Made by a program: the position numbers and the translations under genes
Origin: Trichomonas vaginalis G3
Lineage: Eukaryota > Parabasalia > Trichomonadida > Trichomonadidae
NCBI RefSeq assembly: GCF_026262505.1
Contig: NC_067208.1
Coordinates: 17,617,962 to 17,681,961, forward strand
Direction: 5' to 3'
DNA length: 64,000 bases
Part shown: piece by piece, positions 44,375 through 54,475 of the stretch
Layout of the letters: each line of letters begins with the position of its first letter
Position numbering within the stretch: the stretch's first letter is position 1
The notes under the pieces: generated by a model
Databases searched by the model: none
What the model saw: only the letters and a program-made list of their open reading frames with translations
What the model was told of the DNA's origin: nothing

Positions 44375-45341
44375 CAAAAAATGGCGTATTATTCTATTTT
44401 TAAACGGTCATGGCGTAAAACCGTCGCATCCCTAAATGTTAAGTATCAAAAAGAAAGGAGGTCTGATATAGACAACATATATCGTTGAAGGTTGAAAAAA
44501 TCTCTAATATTTGAGCCCAAAATTTCAAATTTTAATTTTTTGAAAAAAGAGGCCACCCGTATGTACGTTTATTTGAGAGGAGGAGGATTATATTTTTGAA
44601 AGGGTGAAACATTATGAATATGTTAATTATATAATAATATGTATTATTATAAAAAAGAAAAAATAAAGCACGTTAAAATTTTTCTTTCTTAATTTTTTAC
44701 AAAATCTACTTAGAATTATGCAAAATATGACTAAATAATTATAAATTTCAAGTTAAATTTTAATTTTGATAAATAATTTAAATTTCAAAATATCAAGTTC
44801 AGTTCGACTATGTATGTAGTAATTCCTCAATAAAGTGCCAAAACCCTATTAAAATATATGAACATTTTCAACATTTTAATGTTTTTATTTAAAAATTTGA
44901 TGGAATATGAGCTTCAAACAATTATTATGTAAATAAAAATAATTAAATATATGTATTTATTCGTATTACAACCGTAGTAAGTCAATTCTTCCTTTCTTCT
45001 ACTGAGTTTTGAATTTGATTTCGAATTGTAAAGAGATTCAAAGGGAAAATACTAGAGGATAAAAACTACCTCCATGAAAGGGTCATAATGGAGTCAAGTT
45101 GTATTTTTTGATATTTTTTGCTTTTCGAGCCTAAATAGGTAGCCAAGATAATGCCTAAAAATAAGGTTCTAAATTCTGAAGTTTACATGATCCTCTCGTG
45201 TGCACCCTTAATCAACTGATCATTTAGCAAATCTTTTATTAGTGATTGACATTTGATAAAGTACTGACCAAATCATCTATCAATTAACTAAATTTCTTTC
45301 TCAAAAAGTCATACAAAATTTTGCTCGAAAGTTTTTGTAAT

Positions 45342-46398
45342 TAAGGGTTTCGTTTTGCTAAAATTGTCACTTTTATAGCATATTTGTTTTTGGATGTTTT
45401 GCGAAACCAAAAAAAAAAACTATGATATACAATGTGTGTGTAAAGAAAATACTTTATTTACTAGTTAAAAAATCATTTGGTATTGATCAAGTTATTTTTT
45501 CTGGATAAGATATTATATGGATAATTGGATAGAAAATACAATTATATAATCTTGTACCTGGTTTAATTAAGCTAATTGTCATCAGAAACTTGTAATTTTT
45601 ATGAATTTCAGATTTTCTTTTCATTACTGCTTTTCTTAATAGGTCAAGTTCTTATTTACGTTATAAAGTATGATATTTACAAATATCAAGTTATCATGTT
45701 TTTTGAGAAATTATGAGAAACAAACAAAAATGAAAAAGATAGGAATAGCAATGAATAGTGATGTGGGTATAGAAAATGTAAGAGATATGAATGCAAAGCA
45801 ATCAGTATTTAGGACATTGACCATAGATTTCGAAAAAAAAATGCTGCATATTGAGCGAAAACTATGATTATATTATAAGGCTGTCATTTAAAGCATAATG
45901 AAACTATTCCCTTTTCATTTTAATCGAATAAGATAGTAAAGATTTTTGAATTAGCTAGAAACTGATGAGATGTTTTCACAAATCAGATTTTTAATCTCTA
46001 TAATGCATAATTCACTCAATATCTCAATTTTGATATTGCGAGATATTTTTGCTATCGGTTTCGCAATTTTGACACAATAGCAAGAGGGTTCTATAAGCAT
46101 TATTATCAACGTAGAATCTGAATATCATATCAGAAAATGTCGCAAATCTGACATTTACCCGACCAAATAGCAAAAATAATTGAATACTTTTCGCAAAAAC
46201 TTTAAAAATCGATAAAAATATGAAATATAGATATTAAAGAGACTTTTTATATAATATTCATAAAGATTTTCCAAAAATATGATACCGCAAAATTAAAAAA
46301 GTGACGTCTTGAGTGGAGTCAAAGGTCGAAATTGCTAGCTAAATGTTTTTTTAGCGAAATTGCGTATTGTACGTTTTTTTCGCAAAACGAAACCCTTA
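45342..46398. mobile_element. 1.06-kb MITE-like element, TIR TAAGGGTTTCGTTTTGC, 7-bp target duplication
   Basis: Perfect 17-bp inverted ends TAAGGGTTTCGTTTTGC, with flanking duplication TTGTAAT (45335-45341 and 46399-46405). Termini beginning TAAGG and a 7-bp duplication match the MITE at 9518-9633, so they may share a transposase. No coding sequence inside is convincing. Confidence 0.85.
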
Positions 46399-46511
46399 TT
46401 GTAATTAATCTATTTATGATTCTGATCAATATGATCATATTGAAAAAATTGAATTCGACGTAAACTATTCATATGGTGTAAAAATTTTTTATTTCTGACC
46501 ACTTCTGAATA

Positions 46512-47462
46512 ATGGGTGAAGAATTGCCGACTTATGTCGATTTTCATGGTTTCAATGATTTTGCATACTTCTATCCCAAGCCTGTTATAGTTTGGACAAT
46601 CGTAGGAACTGTTTTATTGATAATTACCATAGTTTCTTATATTCCTCAGCCTATTAAGATCATTAAAAAGATGTCTTCATACGGATTAGCTCCTGTTTCA
46701 ACGTTTTCTTCTACAATATGCCTCTGGTTTGTTGTATTTAACGTTTTATGCTTAAAATGGGAAGATTTTGTAGGAGTTTTTCATCATTTAAACTTCTATA
46801 CCTACGCAAGATTTCTTACATTTGCAAACTGCTTTGCACAGTGGTTTTTAATGTCCCAGGTTCCTTATCTGATCATGCTTTTTTATGATAAGGAAATTAG
46901 ACCAGGAATGGACGAAGGAACTATTAAGAAAGGCTGGAAAGAGTTCAGATCTGTCTCAGTGATCTTAATGTGCATTTATGTTCCTTGTATTTTTATATGG
47001 GGCTTACTTGGAATGTATACAGGCTTTACTTCTACCGCAATTGATTACTTAGGACATATATCCGGTATTGTTGGCTTTATAATCGAAGTTCTTCAGTTTA
47101 TCCCTCAAATTATCAAAACATTCAGAATGAAGAGCAGTGGAAACTTATCGATCCTTATGCTTGAGATCCAAGCACCCGTGAACCTCGGAAATGCAATGTT
47201 TATGTGTTTTGGAAACCATGAAAGTTGGACAACTTACGCAGCTTCAATTGCTGATGGCTGCTGGGAGTTCGTATTGCTTGCAATGTGTATCTACTACAAT
47301 AAGGTCCAGAAGAGAGGCGAAGGATCAGATAATTCTGAAAATGAAATTAATCTCACAGAAAACGAAGTCAATGATGAAGATACTGGAGTTAAAGATGTCG
47401 AGAATCCATCAGGATCTGGTGTTGTTGATGTTGAAGGTAACCCAGATTATGTCCCTGATTAA
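46512..47462 (+). CDS. PQ-loop repeat membrane protein
   Basis: 316 residues with seven predicted transmembrane segments. Two PQ-loop motifs are clear: SYIPQPIKIIKKMSSYGLAP (first repeat, about residue 56) and QFIPQIIKTFRMKSSGNLSI (second, about 198). This is the layout of the PQ-loop/MtN3/KDEL-receptor superfamily, which includes lysosomal cationic amino-acid and cystine exporters. The C-terminal tail is acidic (Glu/Asp/Asn-rich) and probably cytosolic. It likely acts in lysosomal or vacuolar export; the substrate cannot be told from sequence. Confidence 0.85.
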   Translation: MGEELPTYVDFHGFNDFAYFYPKPVIVWTIVGTVLLIITIVSYIPQPIKIIKKMSSYGLAPVSTFSSTICLWFVVFNVLCLKWEDFVGVFHHLNFYTYARFLTFANCFAQWFLMSQVPYLIMLFYDKEIRPGMDEGTIKKGWKEFRSVSVILMCIYVPCIFIWGLLGMYTGFTSTAIDYLGHISGIVGFIIEVLQFIPQIIKTFRMKSSGNLSILMLEIQAPVNLGNAMFMCFGNHESWTTYAASIADGCWEFVLLAMCIYYNKVQKRGEGSDNSENEINLTENEVNDEDTGVKDVENPSGSGVVDVEGNPDYVPD

Positions 47463-47684
47463 GTTTATTTCTTTTGTAATTTGTATTGTTTTCATCTATT
47501 GTATAAAAATTTTGTAAATTTCTATCATTGTTGCGCTAAATTTTTCAATTTGGTTTGGAAATTTTCGAGTAAAATCTGATGAAACTTGAAATTTTGCTCA
47601 TATACATCGTTTAAAGCTTAATTGCATCAACTTCCATAAAAATGGTTCTGTATCCAAAATAAAATTTTGATAAAAAAGTGACAA

Positions 47685-48506
47685 ATGAATACGATTAAAT
47701 CTCTAAAATTCATTGTTGGTAAAGTATTGGATGTTGTCTTCGGGCCAACTGTATACGAAGATGAACCAAATAAGCTAAATGATGCCATTAAACAAACTTA
47801 TAAACAAGGAAAATTGTTAATATTACACGTTTATGATGGAGATACACCAAAATTTACAAGTATTGAACTACCAGAATCTGATTTTTTAATATTTAATACG
47901 AAATTAACTCAATCTGTATTTTCGTTTTTATTAAATTACAAAGTTTCAAGTATCCCATTCTGCGGTTGCTTTTATTGTCCATCAGATAATCCATCTGATT
48001 GCAAATGTATCCGTCAAATCCCAAGAGAAGAGGAAATTGCTCTAGTTTTTCAAAGTTTTTTTGCTTATAAAGACTTTCTTTTAGATCGCCGTTATAGAGA
48101 AAATAATCGTGAAATAATTAATGAACAAGATCAGCAATATCAAGAAGAATATCAAAATCAATTGGATTTCGAAGAGGAAGAATATGCTGAAGAAGAAGAT
48201 ATACAATATTTAGATAATTTCACAAAGGAAGAAGTCGAAGCAAGATTTTCAAGTTTACCTGAAGAGCCTTCAGAAAACGATCCAGATGCAATTACAGTTA
48301 AGTGCAACATAAATGGAAAAGCAAAGGTTAGGCGCTTTTTAATTACAGATTCAGCAGCTTTCTTATATGATTTTGTTGCAATAGATACCTTTCCTGAAAT
48401 TCCATTAATTAGATACGGATTTCCTTCAATCCAATTAGAGGACTACGATAAGACTTTTGCAGATCTTCATTTCTCTAAGAAGGAAATGGTTTACGTTGAG
48501 ATTTAA
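47685..48506 (+). CDS. UAS-UBX domain protein (FAF2/UBXD8-like)
   Basis: 273 residues. A thioredoxin-like UAS domain (about residues 10-120; GKLLILHVYDGD, KVSSIPFCGCFYC) leads to a Glu-rich coiled coil (about 120-170) and a C-terminal UBX domain (about 195-273: RRFLITDSAAFLYDF, RYGFPSIQLEDYDKTF, KKEMVYVEI). This order matches FAF2/ETEA-type p97/VCP cofactors in ER-associated degradation. The usual FPR loop of UBX reads FPS, so p97 affinity may differ. No N-terminal UBA or membrane hairpin is seen. The start codon follows AAAAAAGTGACAA. Confidence 0.75.
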   Translation: MNTIKSLKFIVGKVLDVVFGPTVYEDEPNKLNDAIKQTYKQGKLLILHVYDGDTPKFTSIELPESDFLIFNTKLTQSVFSFLLNYKVSSIPFCGCFYCPSDNPSDCKCIRQIPREEEIALVFQSFFAYKDFLLDRRYRENNREIINEQDQQYQEEYQNQLDFEEEEYAEEEDIQYLDNFTKEEVEARFSSLPEEPSENDPDAITVKCNINGKAKVRRFLITDSAAFLYDFVAIDTFPEIPLIRYGFPSIQLEDYDKTFADLHFSKKEMVYVEI

Positions 48507-48746
48507 TTTTTTATTTTTCAATATTTTATATACTATTTGTTAATTGTTCTTAAATCATATCTATCTATCGAAATAGTTTCGGTTTTCTTTTCTAACTCTC
48601 ATTCGAACCTAAATTGAATTTATTTGGAAGGCGCGGTTTTTCAGAAAAAAATTAGTATTTAAGCAGAATGACAAATCAACACTTTATGAATACATAATTA
48701 ACTCTAACTTTTTACGAAATGCACGTTTAAAATATCAATCATTGTC

Positions 48747-49793
48747 ATGACTTCGATAGCAATTTGGGACTGCACAACATGTCCAGCAGCAAATATCGAC
48801 TTCTTGCAACAGATAACAAAGAATACCAAAACAAATAAAATGAAAATATTTGCTTTTTCTGAAAATTCAGAAAATGTTCCAATGCAACTCTTCGAAATGC
48901 AAAATATTTTAGATGTTATAATCAGATTTGGAGAAATGGCATTGTTTGATATCGTTTCAGATGTTATCACAAGTATTCGCTCTATTAAAGAAGTAAAATG
49001 CATTTATCTTGCAACAAATAATATTCAATATTGGATTACCCCGATTGAAACCATAAAACCATCCGAAGTTCAAGCATTTACCGCATTATCACAACAAGAA
49101 TTCAACGAAATTATTTCATTCTCATTTCTCGATCTCAAGAAATACAAATACAATCGGTGGTCAGGCGAAAAACAAATAGTTAATCCTATTAAACCACAGA
49201 AACTAAATCAGCCACAGCAAATTCCAGAGGAAGAAGAAGAATTTGTTGATGACATGCAATTACAAGAAAAAGAAGCAGAATCTGATCACTTTTCTCAAAA
49301 TGAAGAGGAAGAGACCGTATTGGACTCCAATATCATTGAAGAAGAGGAAGATATGGAAAATGAAATTAATGATTCTAAAAATTCTTTCAATTCCTCAGGA
49401 GACATCAAACCTCTTGTCTCAATAGAGAACGAACAAATCATTGATCTAAGATCTCCTGCACCTGCAGAACGCTCAACCGATTTAATATCTAGATCTTCTC
49501 CATTACATTCTATATCGCAAACACCTCGCAGAGATGGTGACACATTCACAATTCCACATGAATTCCAAGCTCTTGTTGAATCGATGAAGGCAGTTGGAAA
49601 GGCTATGATTCCAATGAACGCATTGATTGAAGAATACAAGAAGACATGTAGCCAATTAGGCACTGGCGACCAAAACCTCTTAAATGTAATTCAAAAAGCG
49701 TCTGATCAAGGTTTTGTTATCTTTGACAGCACAATCAATTACATTAGATTCAGAGACCGTAAGATATCATTTTCTAAGATAAACTATGAGTAA
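48747..49793 (+). CDS. Hypothetical protein, possible NYN-like plus winged-helix domains
   Basis: 348 residues. The first ~120 residues form an alpha/beta unit opening SIAIWDCTTCPAANIDFLQQI, reminiscent of NYN/PIN-like domains but lacking an obvious full acidic triad. An acidic low-complexity linker (about 160-240) follows. The last ~95 residues (EFQALVESMKAVGKAMIPMNALIEE...ASDQGFVIFDSTINYIRF) have the helix-helix-wing pattern of LOTUS-like winged helices. That combination is known in RNA-regulating proteins, but my assignment is tentative. An initiator-like TCATTG lies just before the ATG. The next gene converges on it. Confidence 0.6.
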   Translation: MTSIAIWDCTTCPAANIDFLQQITKNTKTNKMKIFAFSENSENVPMQLFEMQNILDVIIRFGEMALFDIVSDVITSIRSIKEVKCIYLATNNIQYWITPIETIKPSEVQAFTALSQQEFNEIISFSFLDLKKYKYNRWSGEKQIVNPIKPQKLNQPQQIPEEEEEFVDDMQLQEKEAESDHFSQNEEEETVLDSNIIEEEEDMENEINDSKNSFNSSGDIKPLVSIENEQIIDLRSPAPAERSTDLISRSSPLHSISQTPRRDGDTFTIPHEFQALVESMKAVGKAMIPMNALIEEYKKTCSQLGTGDQNLLNVIQKASDQGFVIFDSTINYIRFRDRKISFSKINYE

Positions 49794-49971
49794 AAATAAC
49801 TGTTGATATATAATCTTTCATATGATTTTTTATCCATATCTTTATTTCCAAAGTTATCATTCTCATATAATCAATCATATACAGCATATTTAATTGTATT
49901 CACCCTTGAAACATAATATAAAAACACTTTATTCTACATCAAAGAGAAAAACAAATATTTATATTTTGTTA

Positions 49972-50724
49972 TCAACTAATTAAGCCAATATCAGTTACCA
50001 TTGATGATGCAGTTTCATCGTCTTCAAAATCATTTGTTGACAAAATCCACATGATAACTAATTTTGGAATATCTAAACAGAAGTTCAGAGTAAACTGTAT
50101 AACGAGTTTGATGTAATTTAATTTGCTCAAATTTATATATTGATATTTCCAGATGTAGTTACTGTTATAAAATGAGTCACCTTCAAATGTAGCAAATAAA
50201 CCAAGTACAAAGAAGAAAATGGAAACGTAAATGTAAATATGAAGCTTCCTCGGAATATATTTTTTGATGTTTGATAAAACTAGGCATATATTGAGAAGAA
50301 TTAATGAATATAAATATAATGAACCATACAATAGTTCATAAACTAAGCCATAGTCCCTAAAGAATGGATTATTTCGTCCAACTTTTATATTTTCACCAAT
50401 TGCGTAAACAAAGCATGCAACTAATCGTGCCAAATAGATAAAGAAGAAAATGTAATTGAAGTATTTCAAAAATCTGGCATATTCGATATTAAATGCTATT
50501 AAAATTGTTGCAATTTGAAGTAGGAACATAACAAATGCAAGTCTTGCAATTTCTTCCCAAATTCCACGTAGATGATAAAAATAATCGGATTCTGATTCGT
50601 GATAATAGAAATTGAATACGTATTGATCGTACCAATACCATATATTGTACACAATAAGGGCCAATGTATAGCACAATCCTGGCATAAAGTGGTTTCGTAG
50701 TTGAAATTTGAGCCTTCTAAACAT
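49972..50724 (-). CDS. Multi-pass membrane protein, unrecognised
   Basis: 250 residues with five to six hydrophobic segments (LCYTLALIVYNIWYW, AFVMFLLQIATILIAF, FNYIFFFIYLARLVACFVY, LYLYSLILLNICLVL, IYIYVSIFFFVLGLFATF). The N-terminus is basic (MFRRLKFQLRN) and the C-terminus acidic (FEDDETASSMV). Aromatic-rich, with no transporter motif I recognise. The region just upstream (50764-50805) is one of the inverted ends of the satellite-filled element, which may have changed its promoter. Confidence 0.65.
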   Translation of the reverse strand: MFRRLKFQLRNHFMPGLCYTLALIVYNIWYWYDQYVFNFYYHESESDYFYHLRGIWEEIARLAFVMFLLQIATILIAFNIEYARFLKYFNYIFFFIYLARLVACFVYAIGENIKVGRNNPFFRDYGLVYELLYGSLYLYSLILLNICLVLSNIKKYIPRKLHIYIYVSIFFFVLGLFATFEGDSFYNSNYIWKYQYINLSKLNYIKLVIQFTLNFCLDIPKLVIMWILSTNDFEDDETASSMVTDIGLIS

Positions 50725-50763
50725 TATTACCGAATAATAATAAAATGGAAGAATAAAATATCA

Positions 50764-53566
50764 TAAGACAAATTACGGAAAGTGAACTCAAACAAAAAGT
50801 GACACAATGCATTTGCCAACCAAATAACTTTACAAAGCAAAAACTTAAATTACTTGTCAAGCTTACTATTCTTATTTTAACAATTAAAAAATTAAATTTT
50901 ATTTTTTATTTAAAAAAATCATCTTATATCATCTGATATATATATATCTTATTTAAAAAAATCATCTTTGTCTGAATGTTAAACTATTCGGACAAAGTTT
51001 CCCGCTGTTTGCGAAGGAATTGTTGGCTATGATGTACTGATTCATGATCAGTACATCATAGCCAACAATTCCTTATACAAAGTTCAAAAACTTAGGTGCA
51101 ATCAGTTCTGATTGCACCCAAGTTTTTGAACTTTCTTGAGGGAATGGAAGAGTAAGAGGTATACATTATGAATATATACCTCTTACCCTTCCATTCCCTC
51201 TCTGACAGCGGGAAACTTTGTCTGAATGTTAAACTATTCAGACAAAGTTTCCCGCTGTTTGCGAAGGAATTGTTGGCTATGATGTACTGATTCATGATCA
51301 GTACATCATAGCCAACAATTCCTTATACAAAGTTCAAAAACTTGGGTGCAATCAGAACTGATTGCACCCAAGTTTTTGAACTTTCTCGAGGGAATGAAAG
51401 GGTAAGAGGTATACATTATGAATATATACCTCTTACCCTTCCATTCCCTCTCTGACAGCGGGAAACTTTGTCTGAATGTTAAACTATTCAGACAAAGTTT
51501 CCCGCTGTTTGCGAAGGAATTGTTGGCTATGATGTACTGATTCATGATCAGTACATCATAGCCAACAATTCCTTATACAAAGTTCAAAAACTTGGGTGCA
51601 ATCAGAACTGATTGCACCCAAGTTTTTGAACTTTCTCGAGGGAATGAAAGGGTAAGAGGTATACATTATGAATATATACCTCTTACCCTTCCATTCCCTC
51701 TCTGACAGCGGGAAACTTTGTCTGAATGTTAAACTATTCAGACAAAGTTTCCCGCTGTTTGCGAAGGAATTGTTGGCTATGATGTACTGATTCATGATCA
51801 GTACATCATAGCCAACAATTCCTTATACAAAGTTCAAAAACTTGGGTGCAATCAGAACTGATTGCACCCAAGTTTTTGAACTTTCTCGAGGGAATGAAAG
51901 GGTAAGAGGTATACATTATGAATATATACCTCTTACCCTTCCATTCCCTCTCTGACAGCGGGAAACTTTGTCTGAATGTTAAACTATTCAGACAAAGTTT
52001 CCCGCTGTTTGCGAAGGAATTGTTGGCTATGATGTACTGATTCATGATCAGTACATCATAGCCAACAATTCCTTATACAAAGTTCAAAAACTTGGGTGCA
52101 ATCAGAACTGATTGCACCCAAGTTTTTGAACTTTCTCGAGGGAATGAAAGGGTAAGAGGTATACATTATGAATATATACCTCTTACCCTTCCATTCCCTC
52201 TCTGACAGCGGGAAACTTTGTCTGAATGTTAAACTATTCAGACAAAGTTTCCCGCTGTTTGCGAAGGAATTGTTGGCTATGATGTACTGATTCATGATCA
52301 GTACATCATAGCCAACAATTCCTTATACAAAGTTCAAAAACTTGGGTGCAATCAGAACTGATTGCACCCAAGTTTTTGAACTTTCTCGAGGGAATGAAAG
52401 GGTAAGAGGTATACATTATGAATATATACCTCTTACCCTTCCATTCCCTCTCTGACAGCGGGAAACTTTGTCTGAATGTTAAACTATTCAGACAAAGTTT
52501 CCCGCTGTTTGCGAAGGAATTGTTGGCTATGATGTACTGATTCATGATCAGTACATCATAGCCAACAATTCCTTATACAAAGTTCAAAAACTTGGGTGCA
52601 ATCAGAACTGATTGCACCCAAGTTTTTGAACTTTCTCGAGGGAATGAAAGGGTAAGAGGTATACATTATGAATATATACCTCTTACCCTTCCATTCCCTC
52701 TCTGACAGCGGGAAACTTTGTCTGAATGTTAAACTATTCAGACAAAGTTTCCCGCTGTTTGCGAAGGAATTGTTGGCTATGATGTACTGATTCATGATCA
52801 GTACATCATAGCCAACAATTCCTTATACAAAGTTCAAAAACTTGGGTGCAATCAGAACTGATTGCACCCAAGTTTTTGAACTTTCTCGAGGAATGAAAGG
52901 GTAAGAGGTATACATTATGAATATATACCTCTTACCCTTCCATTCCCTCTCTGACAGCGGGAAACTTTGTCTGAATGTTAAACTATTCAGACAAAGTTTC
53001 CCGCTGTTTGCGAAGGAATTGTTGGCTATGATGTACTGATTCATGATCAGTACATCATAGCCAACAATTCCTTATACAAAGTTCAAAAACTTGGGTGCAA
53101 TCAGAACTGATTGCACCCAAGTTTTTGAACTTTCTCGAGGGAATGAAAGGGTAAGAGGTATACATTATGAATATATACCTCTTACCCTTCCATTCCCTCT
53201 CTGACAGCGGGAAACTTTGTCTGAATGTTAAACTATTCAGACAAAGTTTCCCGCTGTTTGCGAAGGAATTGTTGGCTATGATGTACTGATTCATGATCAG
53301 TACATCATAGCCAACAATTCCTTATACAAAGTTCAAAAAACTTGGGTGCAATCAGAACTGATTGCACCCAAGTTTTTGAACTTTCTCGAGGGAATGAAAG
53401 GTAAGAGATATCCATTTCCTTTCACCTTCGTTCTCAATAATTAACTTATAAATTTTTTAAAGCAAAAAAAGTCTGATTTTTTTTGACAAGTAAATATATA
53501 GGGAATTTATCCGACCAAATAAGTGTCACTTTTTCGGTTCACCTCACTTTCCGTAACTCGTCTTAC
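50764..53566. mobile_element. Element bounded by 43-bp inverted repeats and filled by a hairpin array
   Basis: The left end (50764-50805) and the reverse complement of the right end (53523-53566) both read TAAGAC-A/G-A-A/G-TTACGGAAAGTGA and later AAAAAGTGACAC, with about seven differences over 43 positions. A shared ACTTGTCAA farther inside suggests longer decayed similarity. No target duplication was seen. The interior is almost entirely the 250-bp hairpin array. This resembles a foldback or non-autonomous TIR element; inverted copies of a promoter are the alternative. Confidence 0.55.
50966..53410. repeat. 250-bp satellite with four long hairpins per unit, about 9.8 copies
   Basis: Near-identical units at 250-bp spacing (one is 249). 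Each unit carries four hairpins: AAGGAATTGTTGGCTATGA and its complement; AAAGTTCAAAAACTTGG and its complement; GGGAATG..GGTAAGAGGTAT and its complement; AGCGGGAAACTTTGTCTGAA and its complement. Together they cover nearly the whole unit. The repeated 79-codon minus-strand frame in each unit is a consequence of the repeat and is not supported as a gene. The first unit differs slightly (TT for AA in one loop, cggac for cagac). Confidence 0.95.
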
Positions 53567-54212
53567 AACAAAAAACTACTAAAAGAATTACGTATATTAA
53601 TGTACTTGGATGATTGCAATAGAATAGAGCTTGGAACTTGCATGTATTACGTTTTAATAGATTTCTAATGAAATACCAATTATGTAGAAGCATCTGTAGA
53701 AAAACTTTAAAAATTGAATGAATTGAATAGCTTTCAATTTCATTAGACTATTGGAAACAATATTCAGTACAATTAGGCTGTAAAGAGTACAATATATATG
53801 TATATATTGAATTAAGGGTATAGTCCACTAAAAATTTTTAAGTTTTGACAATGAAAATAAGCTCTGTGACCATGTAAATATATATCTATGCAAAACGAGA
53901 GGTTATGCCATAATTTTTTTTAGTTATCAAATTTTCCTTTTTTTTGAGAGAAGTCTCTCAATAATTTGAGAAGAATCTTTGATATAAAGAGATACACATT
54001 TGTAGAACGAAGTAAGTGTTTTCCAAACATTTTATATGTTCATCCTGTATAACAATATAAAGCTGCATAGTGCCATCTTGTGCGTTTGCTATTTTATGTA
54101 CTTTTCATTGAGATAATCCCTCTTCTCGTGTGATTTTAACAGTCAACTCAATTTTAAAATAAAGATTTCATCAAAATGATTTCGAAATTAAAAAAAAAAA
54201 AAAAAAAAAAAA
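53567..54212. other. Intergenic AT-rich region ending in a poly-A run
   Basis: No gene supported. It holds TTGAATTAAGGGTATAGTCC near 53807, an end-like sequence without a visible partner, and a run of about 23 A at 54190-54212 immediately before composition changes abruptly. Confidence 0.5.
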
Positions 54213-54214
54213 GG

Positions 54215-54256
54215 TATTGGGGCTTCCAGGGCTGCGCCCCTCTAGCCCCCTGAAGA
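54215..54256. repeat. GC-rich imperfect palindrome at the left edge of the second virus-like element
   Basis: TTGGGGCTTCCAGGGC then TGCGCCCCTCTAGCCCC folds into GGGGCT/AGCCCC and AGGG/CCCT stems. A CGGTCCCT trinucleate tandem follows at 54301-54327. The position after a poly-A run suggests the element's terminus. Confidence 0.6.
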
Positions 54257-54475
54257 TGTTTAGTATAACAAGTAAGGGTCTATCGTCGCTACGTCACCAG
54301 GTCCCTCGGTCCCTCGGTCCCTCGGTTAAACCAACTTCTCTGAAAAAATGAGACAACATGACATTTTGACAACAGTCCAGGAAGTCTTAACAAGATAGAA
54401 TATGAGAGAGGTCCTATAAACCGGAGAAAGTCTCATATAAACATCTGTCAAAAGCCGCTTTTTAACTTCACTTAA

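Larger units (their letters stand above)
42987..44434. mobile_element. Nested 1.4-kb element, TIR TAGGGATGCG, 9-bp target duplication
   Basis: The ends TAGGGATGCG and CGCATCCCTA are inverted repeats. The flanks carry a perfect 9-bp duplication, AATGTTAAG (42978-42986 and 44435-44443). Further inward the ends share ACGCCAT and GACCG stretches. The TIR looks hAT-like (TAGGGATG), but nine bases of target suits a MULE better. Inside are a CCTCAGA minisatellite and a GC-rich hairpin; no transposase. Confidence 0.85.
42709..45208. mobile_element. 2.5-kb DNA-transposon-like element with TIR AGGGTGCAC, host of a nested element
   Basis: The ends AGGGTGCACCCG and CGTGTGCACCCT are inverted and lie next to TA (also readable as TTAA) on both sides (42706-42709; 45208-45211). 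A 36-bp direct repeat (42715 and 44555; ACCCGTATGTACGTTTATTT...) lies inside. No transposase was found. A second element (42987-44434) has inserted into it with a 9-bp target duplication. It resembles the element at 25581-27854 in the form of its ends. Confidence 0.65.

Noticed and set aside
44126-44377. 83-codon Phe/Leu/Ser-rich minus-strand frame
   Set aside because: It reads the purine-rich tract of the nested element; the apparent membrane protein is an artefact of GAAA repeats.
51092-53294. Repeated 67-79-codon minus-strand frames
   Set aside because: They are the same piece of the 250-bp hairpin unit copied many times; codons overlap the hairpin arms and there is no start context.
50966-53410. 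CRISPR array
   Set aside because: Units are 250 bp with no variable spacers, and the genome is eukaryotic.
53811-53835. Possible TIR TTAAGGGTATAGTCCAC
   Set aside because: No inverted partner within several kilobases; the similar GTGGACCCTTAA at 9185 is too far away.
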